DNA of 64,000 nt from Arachis hypogaea (lineage: Eukaryota; Streptophyta; Magnoliopsida; Fabales; Fabaceae): positions 78,562,445 to 78,626,444 of the forward strand of contig NC_092051.1 in NCBI RefSeq assembly GCF_003086295.3. Direction: 5' to 3'. The notes under the pieces were generated by a model. The model searched no databases and was not told the DNA's origin. It saw only the letters and a program-made list of their open reading frames with translations. Positions 45,786 to 56,984 of this stretch are shown here, piece by piece. Both the position numbers and the translations under genes were made by a program. Each line of letters begins with the position of its first letter. Positions within the stretch are counted from its first letter, which is position 1.

Positions 45786-46290
45786 ATTTCCCCCTTTTTG
45801 ATAATGACAAACCAATTTTGAGGATCTGCATTTATAAATGATTTTGAAAGCAACAATAATGCACTTTGTTTTATAGAAAGCTTTGGAGAAGACTTCACAA
45901 AAAAATTTTGCAGGAGTTCCCCCTAAATATGTGCATTTGTTCCCTTAAAGGGCGTTTATCAAAGAAAACGATTTAGATATCAAAAAGTTTTTGCTTAGCG
46001 GAAGTCTTTTTGAAATCATTGTTTCGCAAACTTATTTCTTCTTTTCAAATCCTCAAACTTCTTCTTTTTCAAAAGTTCAAAACTTCAAATATCCTCAAAC
46101 TTTTCTTCCCCCTTTTGACATTATCAAAAAGAAAGGAGTTTGAAATGTGTCATAGAAGCATGCATAAAACAATGAATTTTTTTTAAGTTCAATATCTCTA
46201 TTAATCTCAAGGATGAGATATTCCCCCTTTCAAAAAGAATTTGATTTCCTCTTTTTATATATAACAAGCATGCATAATTCCCCCTAAAGA
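45786..46290 (-). promoter_or_regulatory. Polypurine tract and PPT-like copies
   Basis: Minus strand CAAAAAGGGGGAAAT (45800-45786) abuts the 3' LTR. Similar AGGGGGAA words occur at 45917-45924, 46106-46116, 46221-46230 and 46278-46286. Repeated PPTs upstream of the 3' LTR are typical of Sireviruses. Confidence 0.75.
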
Positions 46291-46520
46291 AGTGAAATAT
46301 ATCAAGGCATGCACATTAACTTAAAATAGGGGTACCAAGCCTATTTTGAGTTATTCACCAAATAAGCATACAAGCATTAATCATTAAACAAAATTATGAA
46401 GGAAATATCAAAGTATTTAAACCATAATAGAAATCCTTAGCTTACTAGGAGTTAGTTTAACAATTCATATAATCAAATAAACATAAAGCAATAAAAAGTG
46501 ATTTGATGAAGAGGAGACAA

Positions 46521-47654
46521 TCAATCTTGGTTTTCATCATCATCATTATCCTCTTCATACGGTAGGTGGATGCCGAAATGCTCATATAAGTCATCAATAC
46601 GATGATCCAAGCGACCCGTGCGATGATCTACACGAGACACACGACGATTAAGTGCTTCAAGTTGCCTACCATGCTCTACTTCAATCCTTTGGATGTTTTG
46701 GTTGATGGATTGTAATTCTCTCATTACATCAACCAAGGAGGGTGGTTCTTGAGCTTGAGGTGCTTGTGGAGGAGCTTGCTCTTGAGGACCTTGTTCATCA
46801 ACATTTCTTCTTCCCATTTTATTGAGAATATGAGTGTTGATACAAGATTGAGGTGGTACTTCCTTGGCAATCTCATTTGATATATCAATACCAACATAAT
46901 CAAAGACTTTAGACCATAGGCAAAGGAATCCTAATCCACCATTCCTATCCTTCATCTTGAGCCTAATCATATGTTGTACTATAAAGTATGGCCAATTAAT
47001 CTTAATCCCATTCATCATAGCCCACATGACAATCAAATCTTCATCATTTACATTCGCATGCCCGGATATTCTAGGTTGCAATACATAGGTGACTAGATAT
47101 AACAAAGTTCTATGTTCCGCACTCATTGAATTGCAACTAATTTTGGAGTGAGCTCCTTGTACAAGGTTGAACAAATGCATGGCATTGTCCTTTGAATAAC
47201 CCCATTCATCAATTGGGGTTTTACCACCTTGAAACAAGTCACCTTGATTTGGCAACTCCCAAATGGTGGCTAACTCATCACCATCTAGCCTATAATCCTT
47301 TCTTCCTATCTTGAAGAATAATGTGAAATTTGATTCATCTTCCTCATTAATCTCAAGCATGAGTGTACTATAGGCTATGGCAACTAAATCCGGATAATAT
47401 TTACTCTTAATTTGAACAAAATCCATGAGGCCTTGATGAACTAGAATAGCCTTAAGAGTATCAAACTTATGAATGACAAGAAGGGTCGGATCCAAATACC
47501 TCGGAGGAATTTCCTTTCTTCCAGCGAGCCTTGCCTCATAGAATTGAAGATCTTCATTAGAAGCAAAGTACCTTGCCAAAGGATGATCATTTGGAGGTGG
47601 AACCACACTTGAAGAGCCTTTTGACTTCTTGATGGTTCTCTTGATTCTAGGCAT
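46521..47654 (-). CDS. Intact third ORF, plant transposon protein domain with coiled coil
   Basis: 377 codons, uninterrupted, about 600 bp after the pol stop, in the place of the env-like ORF of Sireviruses. Basic, Ser-rich start (MPRIKRTIKKSKGSSSVVPP). The main part, about residues 25-270 (ARYFASNEDLQFYEARLAGR, GRKDYRLDGDELATIWELP, LLYLVTYVLQPRISGHANVN, GFLCLWSKVFDYVGIDIS), resembles the putative plant transposon protein domain I know as PF20167. A Gln/Pro-rich hinge (EQAPPQAPQAQEPP) and a coiled coil (VMRELQSINQNIQRIEVEHG) follow, ending in an acidic tail (EEDNDDDENQD). No signal peptide or clear membrane segment, so it is not an evident envelope protein. Function unknown. Confidence 0.8.
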   Translation of the reverse strand: MPRIKRTIKKSKGSSSVVPPPNDHPLARYFASNEDLQFYEARLAGRKEIPPRYLDPTLLVIHKFDTLKAILVHQGLMDFVQIKSKYYPDLVAIAYSTLMLEINEEDESNFTLFFKIGRKDYRLDGDELATIWELPNQGDLFQGGKTPIDEWGYSKDNAMHLFNLVQGAHSKISCNSMSAEHRTLLYLVTYVLQPRISGHANVNDEDLIVMWAMMNGIKINWPYFIVQHMIRLKMKDRNGGLGFLCLWSKVFDYVGIDISNEIAKEVPPQSCINTHILNKMGRRNVDEQGPQEQAPPQAPQAQEPPSLVDVMRELQSINQNIQRIEVEHGRQLEALNRRVSRVDHRTGRLDHRIDDLYEHFGIHLPYEEDNDDDENQD

Positions 47655-48259
47655 TGTGGATGATTTTGTTTTATGGGTTTTGTAGAGGAGAATGTGGGGA
47701 CTTCAAATATGTAATTTGTTTGTAGTGGGTATCTAAGTTTTGTGAGTTGTATGAAGCTATATGTGAGCTTGTTTTGGAGGTTATGGAGGTTTGAATGTGG
47801 GGATATGAGTTGTGAGGTTGAAGATGATGAAAAAGTGGGGTTTTGTTGCTCAAAAATGCCAAATTCACGTGTTTTTGTGCAATTTGGTCGTGTTTGCATC
47901 AATGCAATAGGCTTTGCATCGATGCACATAGCACGTTGTGTGCTTTGCATCGATGCAAAGCTTGGTTGCATCGATGCAACATGCATCATTTTGCCCAAAA
48001 TCACCAAATTTTTATCCTTTGGTGGTTCTTTCTTCAATCCTTTGAGTTCCATCATGTATATACTCACTTAAACTATTATAAACTTCAATTTGTTGATCCT
48101 CTATTATTTATAATCTTCAAATTCTTCAATCTACCTCAAGATTAATCACTCATTCATCAACTCATAAACCTACAAAACAATGGCTAATTGGATATCTCCA
48201 ATGCTTAAGTTAGTAAGAGATACAAAAATAGCAATATAAATACAATGAATTCAAACAAA

Positions 48260-49711
48260 TCATATTAGATTAGAATCCAAGATACCAAGTTCATTTCGGA
48301 TGTTAAAAAAACTTTCTTTACATAAAGGTTTAGTGAAGATGTCCGCTAGTTGTTTACTAGTTTCGACAAATTCAATAACCACATCACCCTTTTGAACATG
48401 GTCTCTTATGAAGTGATGTCTAATCTCAATATGCTTGGTTCTTGAATGTTGAACCGGATTCTTGGTTAAATTTATTGCACTAGTATTATCACATTTGATA
48501 GGAATGTGATCAAGCATGAGTCCATAGTCCACAAGTTGTTGTTTTATCCATAAAATTTGGGCGCAACAACTACCGGCGGCTACATACTCGGCTTCGGCGG
48601 TAGACAAGGCTACACTTACTTGTTTCTTACTATGCCATGAAACAAGAGAGTTTCCTAGCAAGTGACAAGTGCCGCTAGTGCTTTTCCTATCCAATTTGCA
48701 ACCGGCAAAATCGGAATCGGAATAACCAATCAAATCACAAGTGGATCCTTTCGGATACCACAATCCAACATTTAATGTTCCTATGAGATACTTCATAATC
48801 CTTTTCACCGCACTTAAGTGAGATTCCTTAGGATTAGCTTGGTATCTCGCACACATGCATACACTAAACATGATATCTGGCCTACTTGCCGTTAGATAAA
48901 GTAATGATCCTATCATGCCTCTATACTTCTTTACATCTATGTTTTTACCTTGTTCATCTTTGTCAAGGTAGCAAGTAGTGCTCATTGGTGTGTCCATTGC
49001 CTTAGCATTGTCCATTCCAAATCTTTTGAGCAATTCCTTGCAATATTTGGTTTGGCTAACGAAAGTTCCTTCTTTTCCTTGTTTGATTTGAAGACCAAGG
49101 AAGAAGTTGAGTTCGCCCATCATGGACATTTCAAATTCACTTTGCATGAGGTTTGAGAAAAACTTGCAAAGTGATTCGTTAGTTGAACCAAATATTATGT
49201 CATCGACGTAAACTTGTACCAAAAGGATATTTTTGTTTTCAATCATGATAAATAAAGTTGTATCAACCTTCCCTCTTCTAAAACCCTTTTCTATTAAAAA
49301 CTTGCTCAAACGTTCATACCAAGCTCTTGGAGCTTGTTTAAGACCATAAAGAGCTTTCTTGAGTTTAAAAACATGATTAGGATTTTCATAATCCTCAAAA
49401 CCGGGAGGTTGTTCAACATATACTTCTTCTTGAATGAAACCATTAAGAAAGGCACTCTTAACATCCATTTGATAAAGTTTGAAGTTATAAGAGGATGCAA
49501 AAGCAAGTAACATCCTAATAGCTTCTAATCTAGCTACGGGAGCATAAGTTTCGTCATAATCAATGCCTTCCTCTTGATTATAACCTTTAGCTACCAATCT
49601 AGCTTTGTTTCTAACAATTGTACCATTTTCATCGAGTTTATTTCTAAAAACCCATTTTGTTCCTACAATTGTTTGATTACTTGGTTTAGGCACCAATTCC
49701 CAAACGTCATT
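48260..49711 (-). pseudogene. pol: Copia reverse transcriptase and RNase H
   Basis: 478-codon open block from ATG 49696. [55 protein letters not shown], catalytic YVDDIIFGS. RNase [43 protein letters not shown] and [10 protein letters not shown]. All expected blocks are present and the end (GILDSNLI) is natural. Separated from upstream pol by TGA at 49712-49714, hence a broken polyprotein although this part looks intact. Confidence 0.92.
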
Positions 49712-50544
49712 TCATTTGAATTGGTTAAGCTCCTCTTGCATTGCCATAGCCCAATGTTCATCATCAATTGCGGACTCAATGGTAGATGGTTCAATTTGAG
49801 AAACAAAAGCACTATATGCAAATAAATTTCTAAAAGTGGATCGAGTTGTTACCCCTTTCGAAACATCACCAATGACGTTGTCTAGAGGATGATCCTTTGA
49901 AGTACGCCAGTCCTTTGGAAGTACATTTATTTGTGCTTGTGATGGTTCAATTTCTTCAACTTGAACACTATCCTTTGTTGAGCTTGTAGAGGCTTCATTT
50001 AAATCTTTTTCTTTGTCTTCACCATTCAAATTTAGTGAATCAAAGTTTTCTACATTTTCATCAAAATCTTTTCTAGCACAACAACGGTTAGTTTCATCAA
50101 AAGCGACATGAATACTTTCTTCCATAGTCATGATGCGTTTATTATATACTCTAAAAGCTTTGCTAGTTAAAGAGTAGCCTAAGAAGATTCCTTCATCAGC
50201 CTTAGCATCAAATTCGCCTAAGTTATCTTTTCCATTATTTAGAATAAAGCATTTACAGCCAAAGACGTGAAGGTGGGAAATATTTGGCTTTCTTCCTTTG
50301 TACAATTCGTACGGTGTTTTCTTAAGATAGGTCGAATGATAATCCTATTCATAACATAACACGCGGTACTAACCGCATCCGCCCAAAAGTACTTAGGAAT
50401 ATTAGCCTCATTGAGCATAGTTCTCGCCATTTCTTCTAAATGACGATTTTTCCTTTCAACCACACCATTTTGTTGTGGTGTTCTAGGAGAGGAAAAATTA
50501 TGCTCAATGCCATTTTCTTCACAAAAAGTTTCAAAAAGATTGTT
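49712..50544 (-). pseudogene. int: Copia integrase C-terminal half and linker
   Basis: Follows TAA 50545-50547. First part, to 50239, has the catalytic Glu in NGVVERKNRHL and FWADAVSTACYVMNR. A frameshift near 50330 moves the rest to another frame (open from 50305): YKGRKPNISHLHVFGCKCF, GIFLGYSLTSKAFRVYNKR, then an acidic, Ser-rich linker, ending at TGA 49712-49714 before RT. Confidence 0.87.
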
Positions 50545-51383
50545 TTAAAATTCTCCACCATGATCACTTCTAATAGATGATATATGCAAATTCTTTTCAT
50601 TTTGAATAACTTTGGCTAATCTTTTGAATGCTCGAAATGCATCACTCTTGTTTGCTAGGAACAAGGTCCATGTAAATCGAGAGTAATCATCAACAATAAC
50701 TAGAGCATAGTAATTGCCACCAAAGCTCATAGTCCTAGAAGGACCAAATAAATCCATGTGCAAAAGTTGTAATGGCCTTGTTGTTGAAACAATGTTTTTG
50801 GATTTAAAAGAGGCCTTTACTTGTTTTCCCTTTTGACATGCGTCGCAAAGGACGTCTTTTTCAAAACGTAGCTTTGGTAAGCCAATTACTAACTCTTTAG
50901 AGACCAACTTGCTAAGATGGTCTATGTTAGCATGAGCTACTCTACGATGCCATAACCAAGTTTCATCATTTTTACTAACAAGGCATTTCACATTATTTGA
51001 GGAAACTTCATCTAGATTAATCATGTATACATTGTCAACACGGTGCCCAATTAGCACAATTTCATTAGTGTCTTGCCTTTTTATCAAACAACATTTTGAA
51101 TCAAAGGTGACTAAGTTTCCTTTGTCACAAAGTTGGCTAACACTAATGAGATTATGTTTGAGACCTTTGACAAGTATAACATTATCTATGGAGGTAGAAG
51201 AATTTTTACCAACTTTTCCAACGCCGATTACTTTGCCGGTGTTGTTGTCTCCATAGATCACGTTTCCTCTGTTTGTAGGCTCTATTGCGGTGAACTTTGA
51301 TTCATCGCCGGTCATGTGTTTGGAGCATCCACTATCAACATACCAATTTGTATCCTTAGCTCCAACACGTACCTACAAAACAA
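50545..51383 (-). pseudogene. pol: Copia protease and integrase N-terminal half
   Basis: The protease active site VDSGCSKHMTG is read just upstream of and into the open frame that starts at 51315. GAG-pre-integrase block WLWHRRVAHANIDHLSKL with HHCC Cys in CDACQKGKQ. Integrase core: first Asp in LLHMDLFGPSRT, second in SIRSDHGGEF. TAA at 50545-50547 interrupts after the second Asp. A frameshift lies between 51384 and about 51330. Confidence 0.87.
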
Positions 51384-53138
51384 TTAAAATTGGGATTTAG
51401 GTACCCAAGTGAATTTGGGTCCTTGATGGTTAGTATGAGCATAATGCCCATAAGGTGCCCATCTCGTATCTTGACTACTAAAGTTTATATGTTTAATTCT
51501 AGTAAAGCATACGGGTGCTATATGACCTACTTTATTACAATAATGACATATGACATTTGGATTATGCATCCTATGCATGTTTCTAAATGGTTGCCTAGGT
51601 TGTTTCCTAAATGCAACATCTTTTGATCTATATGCATTGTGATTATAATTTCTAAATGAAGCATGTTGAGGAGGATGTTTAAAGGCTTCATTCCTTTTAG
51701 GCATGCTTGCCTTTTGGGCTTGCGGTTGCCTAATAGGAGTTTTAGTATTTTTAAATTTTCCTTTTTCAAAACCTAAACCTTCCTTATTATGAACATGCTT
51801 TTGGTTTTTCAACATTTTATCTAAGTTCTTTGAAGATTCATTGAACTTAGCTAAAGTGTTCTTAAGATTTGTAATTTAATTTTCATGCATTTTACAAGAT
51901 TTGTATGGATCACTACTTGTGCTACACTTATCTTTTCCAAGATTGATATTCTCGTTTTTCAACATCTCATTTTGTTTTAAAAGATCCATATTCTTTTTCT
52001 TTAGGAGAGAATAATCTTGGGTAAGTTTTGTGTACACCTCAAGTAAGGCATCATATTCATCTTGTAAATTAAAAGAAGTGGAGTTGTCATCACTAACATT
52101 TTCTTCGCTTGCCATTAAGCAAAGAATTGCAACCTCGTCGTCATCGGAGTCGGATTCATCCTCGTTCTCCCATGATATGTATGCTTTCTCCTTCTTCTTA
52201 AATTTCTTGTTTTTGTCCTCCTTTTGAAGTTTTGGACAATTGGGTTTAATGTGTCCAACTTCTCCACACTCATAGCATTTTGGTACCTTTGTTTTGCTCT
52301 TGAAGTTTTTCTTCATTGCAAACTTATTGAATCTTTTTAATAAGAGTGCAAATTCTTCATCTCCTTCTTCTTCATTATCATCACTCTCTTCTTGTAGTGA
52401 TGTTGTTTTAAGGGCGAGACTTTTCTTCTTGCTTTCTTCACCTTTTTGTCTATTTAGCATAGTCATTTCATAGGTGAGAAGATTACCTCGTAGTTGATCA
52501 AATGTAAGTTGATCATAGAGCCTTCCTTCCACAATGGCGTTCACTTTGGAGTTCCATTTTGGTGTAAGGCTTGTAAGCACCTTGGTCACAATTTGTTTAT
52601 CATTGTATTTTGTGCCAAGCATGCTTAGGTTGTTGAAGATCTTGGAGAGTCTTTCAAGAGCTTCTTCAATGCTCTCTTCATCTTTCATTTTAAAATTTTC
52701 CCATTCATGAACCAACATAAATACCTTTGATTCTTTAACGTGGTCGGTTCCTTCGTAAGTGATTTGGAGTTTATCCCAAATCTCTTTAGCGGTTTCACAT
52801 GTAGAGATCTTCATATAATCATGCTCGTTAAGTGCACAATGAATGAAGTTGATGGCTTTATCATTCATTGCCACTTTCTTCCAATCATCGTCACTATATT
52901 CATCTTCTCCTTTCGGTACTTGCTTTGAGACGGCGACTTCTCCTTCTTTAGTGCTTGTTGTCTTTGTTGGAATGTGATTTCCATTCTCAATCACTTTCCA
53001 AATTCTCACATCTTGAGAACGGATCCAAATTCTCATCTTATTTTTTCAATAAGAGTAATTTGTTCCGCTAAAAAGAGGAGGTCTAGTGGTTGAGTTACCT
53101 TCACTAGTGTTGTTGTTGTTAAAGCTTGTGCTTGCCAT
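51384..53138 (-). pseudogene. gag: Copia gag with zinc knuckles
   Basis: Likely start ATG 53138, with a TGA at 53048-53046, then open from 53036 to TAA 51878-51876, then the same frame to 51384. UBN2-type gag region (KEIWDKLQITYEGTDHVKES, FKMKDEESIEEALERLSKI), zinc knuckle CYECGEVGHIKPNC (C-x2-C-x4-H-x4-C), a coiled coil (YTKLTQDYSLLKKKNMDLLK) and a second Cys/His box CHYCNKVGHIAPVC near the end. Long gag with such a tail is usual in Sireviruses. Two nonsense codons break it. Confidence 0.9.
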
Positions 53139-53177
53139 GATCTTTTCCCTTAAACGGTTAAGTCTTTCAAAGGGTTA

Positions 53178-53190
53178 AGCTCTGATACCA
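53178..53190 (-). other. Primer binding site, initiator tRNA-Met
   Basis: Minus strand TGGTATCAGAGCT, two bases from the 5' LTR. The usual copia PBS, complementary to the 3' end of initiator tRNA-Met. Confidence 0.9.
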
Positions 53191-53192
53191 CT

Positions 53193-54629
53193 TGTAGAAC
53201 CTATGCACAATTACTCAAGAGGGGGGGGTGAATTGAGTATTGCAACAACAATGAATCTTTTTGCGAAAGTTAAAGACAATATACAAAAGTGTTATTGTAC
53301 TAGTATTTTTCCAAGAGCTTAACTCAATTGCTAAGCATTTATAAGGAGCTTTTACTTTCCAACAGACACCAACTCAAATAAATTGATCAAGCTTTTCACC
53401 AATCGGACTTAAGCTATTCCTTAAGTACTTACGAAGCTACTTTTCGATCACAATTTATTTGCTCAAAGGTAAAAGACAATAATATTGAAGAGATGAGTTT
53501 GGAGAGATGCAAACGCTATTTAGAGTGGTTCGGCACAATCCTTGTCCTACGTCCACTTTCTTTCTCAATCGCTATTGAGAAGTTCCACTATTGCCAAGCT
53601 TCAAGGTGCTCGCGCAAAACCTTTTACAATCCGAGTCCTTAGTTTCTAACACCTCACGGTATATGATCACCACTCGTATACTAACCCACTCCACTTAAAG
53701 ATACCTTCTCTAAGTTTTTCCTTGAGTACTTAGTATACTTCTTTGGTATCCTCACCGACTATAGTGTTTATAACTCTTGACTCAACCTTGGAGATCACAC
53801 TCCAATTTACAAAGTGTACAAGAAAACAATTCTCAAAGAATTGTTGAGACGAAATGAGTACTCTCTAGAAGAGTGTATGATAACAAGTTTAGCACTATTG
53901 AACCAATTGATATTGCTCTCTCAAATTGTGTATTATAACACCTTAAAAAAAATGTGTAGAATGAAAGAATATGAACAAGATAGTTTGCAGATACTCAAGT
54001 ATTTGAAATAAGGCTTCAATCCATCTATTTATAGACTCCCCAAACCTTAGAAACATTGGGGAGTTAATGGGATGGAGCCTTTTTGTCAAAACTAGCCGTT
54101 TTTTTATGTTTTTGAATCATTTGCATCGATGCATAACACTTTGCATCGATGCAACAAGTCGTCGCATGCTTTGCATCGATGCAAGATGAGTGTGCATCGA
54201 TGCAAACCTTAAAGAATGGCTTAAAATCACTTCAAAATACTTAGGATTGATCTCAAACTTGTTGGAGTCAATTTCTATGCTTTTGTACCTTTGAAAACAA
54301 GTTTTTAAACCATTTGGCTAGCATCGAATTGCAAGATGTGCATCAAAACATTTTGTGAGTGTGTGTTGAGAGATTTAGCAATTGGTTCTTAACAAGAAGT
54401 TACCTAAGTCCTAAGACACTATACTTGTCTTCAAATGTTGTGGACTTGAGTTTCTTGTTGTTGTTGTGTTGCTTTCAACTCTTCATTCCTCAACGTTGAA
54501 TGTTGGTTGATCTTTCAACATGCTTGTTCATTCAAGTTGTTTGTTGGTTTGTCTTTCATGTCGTTTGTTGGTTTGTCATTCATCAAAACCGATGAATACA
54601 AACTTCGCATACAAGCAACATGATTTACA
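53193..54629 (-). repeat. 5' LTR of the Sirevirus-type element
   Basis: 1,437 bp, matching 44279-45785 apart from few mismatches and the loss of about 70 bp between TGCATCGATGCA copies near 54140-54160. TATAAATA on the minus strand at 54033-54026 is the probable promoter. Confidence 0.92.
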
Positions 54630-54634
54630 GAGAT

Positions 54635-55295
54635 GACAAGAGAACATGAAGACTCACAACTGTCACAAACCTCCCTGGACCAAAACGCCTCAACATTTGA
54701 ATCCATGATTGAAAGGTATGACGAGGAGATGAAGAAATGTTGGGAAGATCGACAAACCTCCCCCATGATAGAGCGATTGAAACAAATGTTGGGTGTAAAA
54801 GAGGAAGTGGAGGAGCAAGAAAGAGAAGAAGTTATTCCAAACTCAAGTGAGGCAGAGAAGTACATAAAGGAGGAGTTCATGGAACCACCAATACAAAAGG
54901 CTCTGGATGAATACAAAACTCCAACAATCACACAACCACCAAGACTTGGATTCAAAGAAGTGAAGGCAATTGACAAAAGCACCGAAAAGAGGATTGTGAC
55001 CAAACTACCAAGGACAACATTCAAGAGGAGGTCAACCACAAGCAATCCAACCCCTAGACCAATAGCAGGCAAGCTCAATCAAGCCATGTACAACAAAAAG
55101 CTTGCTGAGAGGAAACCAAGACAGGGGGCAATAGCTGAATCTTCTCCTCTCTTGAAGTCATTCCTCTTAACAAATTGGAAGAAGAGGAAGAAAGTAAACA
55201 ACATGTCAACAGTAGGTACAAATTCTCTTCTCTGCTTTGCTTTCGTTCTTTGTTTTGTTTCAAATTCAATAAATTGGCATATGGTTACATTCTAA
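54635..55295 (+). CDS. Unrecognised ORF of the pol-less element, second part
   Basis: Continues the reading frame of 43683-44278 exactly once the Sirevirus and one GAGAT copy are discounted; the joined frame has no stop until TAA/TAG at 55293-55295. Charged and helical: FESMIERYDEEMKKCWEDRQ, MIERLKQMLGVKEEVEEQER, then a basic, Ser/Thr-rich tail (TKLPRTTFKRRSTTSNPTPR) and KKRKKVNN. The last 25 residues are hydrophobic (LLCFAFVLCFVS) and run into the 3' non-coding tract with AAGTTTGGTGTTG, so the true end may be earlier or the tail untranslated. No family recognised. Confidence 0.68.
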
Positions 55296-56984
55296 GTTTG
55301 GTGTTGCCTTGCAACTAATTGTTTTTCAATCTTTTTGATGATTGCATCAAATCAAAAATGAAAGTGACACACCAAGATTCTAAGCTTGGTGTGCCACCTA
55401 TTTTTCTATGCAAATCATTCAGCAACACCACTTGTCTGCATAACCATAATGTCTTTGCAGTGTTAATTTTATTTTGGTTTGATATTTTGTTATTCTGTTT
55501 ACTTTAGTTAATTCTTTGTTTTTAATGCTTTCATTTTAGTCTGCTTATTTGTTGTGTTTATTAATACATCACCAAGAGAGCTTTATTAATGATAGATTCT
55601 TGGCTTAGTGATCGTATTTAATAAAGAACAGTTTCATTTTCTTGGTTTTAATTCAAATAAATGGACATAGGATTGCATTTTAAGTTTGGTGTTGCTATGC
55701 AACACAATTTGCTTCAAATCTTTACTGGATACTTGCATTGATTCCAAGTGAAAGTGTCACACTAAGTTTGGTGTGCCACTTATTTTTTATGCAAAGTATT
55801 ATGCTCACCTTCTTAAGCTTGCAATCACAATGTCTCTGTCTCTTGTGCCTTGATTATTATCTTTAATTTTGCTTGCTTAAAACACATGTGCTACTAACAT
55901 TTCATTATGTAAGACATTCATGATACATCTTAGCCCCATAGCCATTGTTCTAATTATTGCTTGAGGATGAGCAAGTATTTTGAGTTTGGCAAGGGAAGGA
56001 GGAAGAATAGAGGAAAAAGGACAACAATTATGAAGATGAACTGCAAGGTTGTAAAGTTCCTTTTCCTTTCATTTGTTTCAAGCACCATAAACTACATGAT
56101 TGTTTGTACCTTCTCTGTATGCATGTGTGTATGAAAAGGCATAGTTTGATTTCTAAATTGCAACATGGTGCTATGTCATTATGATTACCAACTTGAGTTT
56201 TGTGAATTCAAAAGCAACAAAGTCTCATGATCATAAACAAACAAGGCATTAAAGAAGATTTTAGCATGTGCATAAAAGTATTGGTAAGCTAGTATGTTTG
56301 ATTGTTGCTTAATTGCATTGGATTTTATTTAATTGAAGTTTTCATCTAGGACATTTTGTGAAATCTTTTGAAAATCATGAAAACCTTGAAGAAGCAAATA
56401 CAATTAAAGCAAGAAAAGAAAAAGGGAAAGAATGAGAAAGCTGAAGGCTCTGAGTACCAATGGCAATTTATTTGCTAAGTACTTGTGGTGTTTATGTATC
56501 AAGCCAAATGCTTGGAAACAAAACACTTAGAAGTCAAGGCTAGGCTCAAAGTGCAAAAGCACTCCCTCAAAGCTCAAGGCTCTGAGCATCAATGATTAGA
56601 GAGTCACGAAAAGAAAAGAAAAATGAGCTTAATGAAGTCCTCTAATCAAATGCTTGTGGTGCTTATGTATCAAGTGGTAATACTTGAAAACAAAGCATTT
56701 AGAAGTCTTAGCTTTGTTATCAACTCATGGGGCAAAGCACCCAAAAGGAGAAGCTAATAAGAAAAGCAAAAAGCTTGTTTCAAGGAAGAAATATAAGGAA
56801 AAGATTTCATAAAATGAGCTAGATAGAAGCATCAATCATTTACATTTCTTTTGTGATTGTAGCATGCTTAGAAAACTAGCTTACCATGAACATTGAGTTG
56901 CTATCCTTCTTGCCTTGGATTGTCAATCTTTATTGCATGATTCTTTTCTTGCTTGGGGACAAGCAAGGTTTAAGTTTGGTGTTG
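55296..56984 (+). other. 3' non-coding tract of the pol-less element
   Basis: No credible ORF. AAGTTTGGTGTTG at about 55293, 55682 and 56972; AAGCTTGGTGTGCC at 55382; AAGTTTGGTGTGCC at 55764. A long repeat with GCTCTGAG, CTTGTGGTG, TATGTATCAAG and TTAGAAGTC occurs twice (about 56449-56545 and 56577-56730). The last AAGTTTGGTGTTG abuts the 3' LTR. Confidence 0.78.

Larger units (their letters stand above)
44279..54629 (-). mobile_element. Complete Ty1/copia Sirevirus-type element (10.35 kb)
   Basis: Minus strand: 5' LTR 54629-53193, PBS 53190-53178, gag, protease, integrase, RT-RNase H, third ORF, repeated PPT-like words, 3' LTR 45785-44279. Plus-strand ends TGTAGAACC and GATTTACA. Perfect TSD GAGAT at 44274-44278 and 54630-54634. 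Domain order (integrase before RT) is copia; the long gag with zinc knuckle, the ORF after pol, palindromes in the LTR and several PPT-like runs are as described for Sireviruses. Gag-pol has about six lesions; the third ORF is intact. Confidence 0.92.

Noticed and set aside
47441..48145. Frames on both strands upstream of the third ORF
   Set aside because: They span the palindrome cluster and overlap the start of the real third ORF in another frame; no family resemblance.
54515..55078. 187-codon minus-strand frame
   Set aside because: Opposite the better supported plus-strand ORF and crossing the LTR boundary of the Sirevirus.
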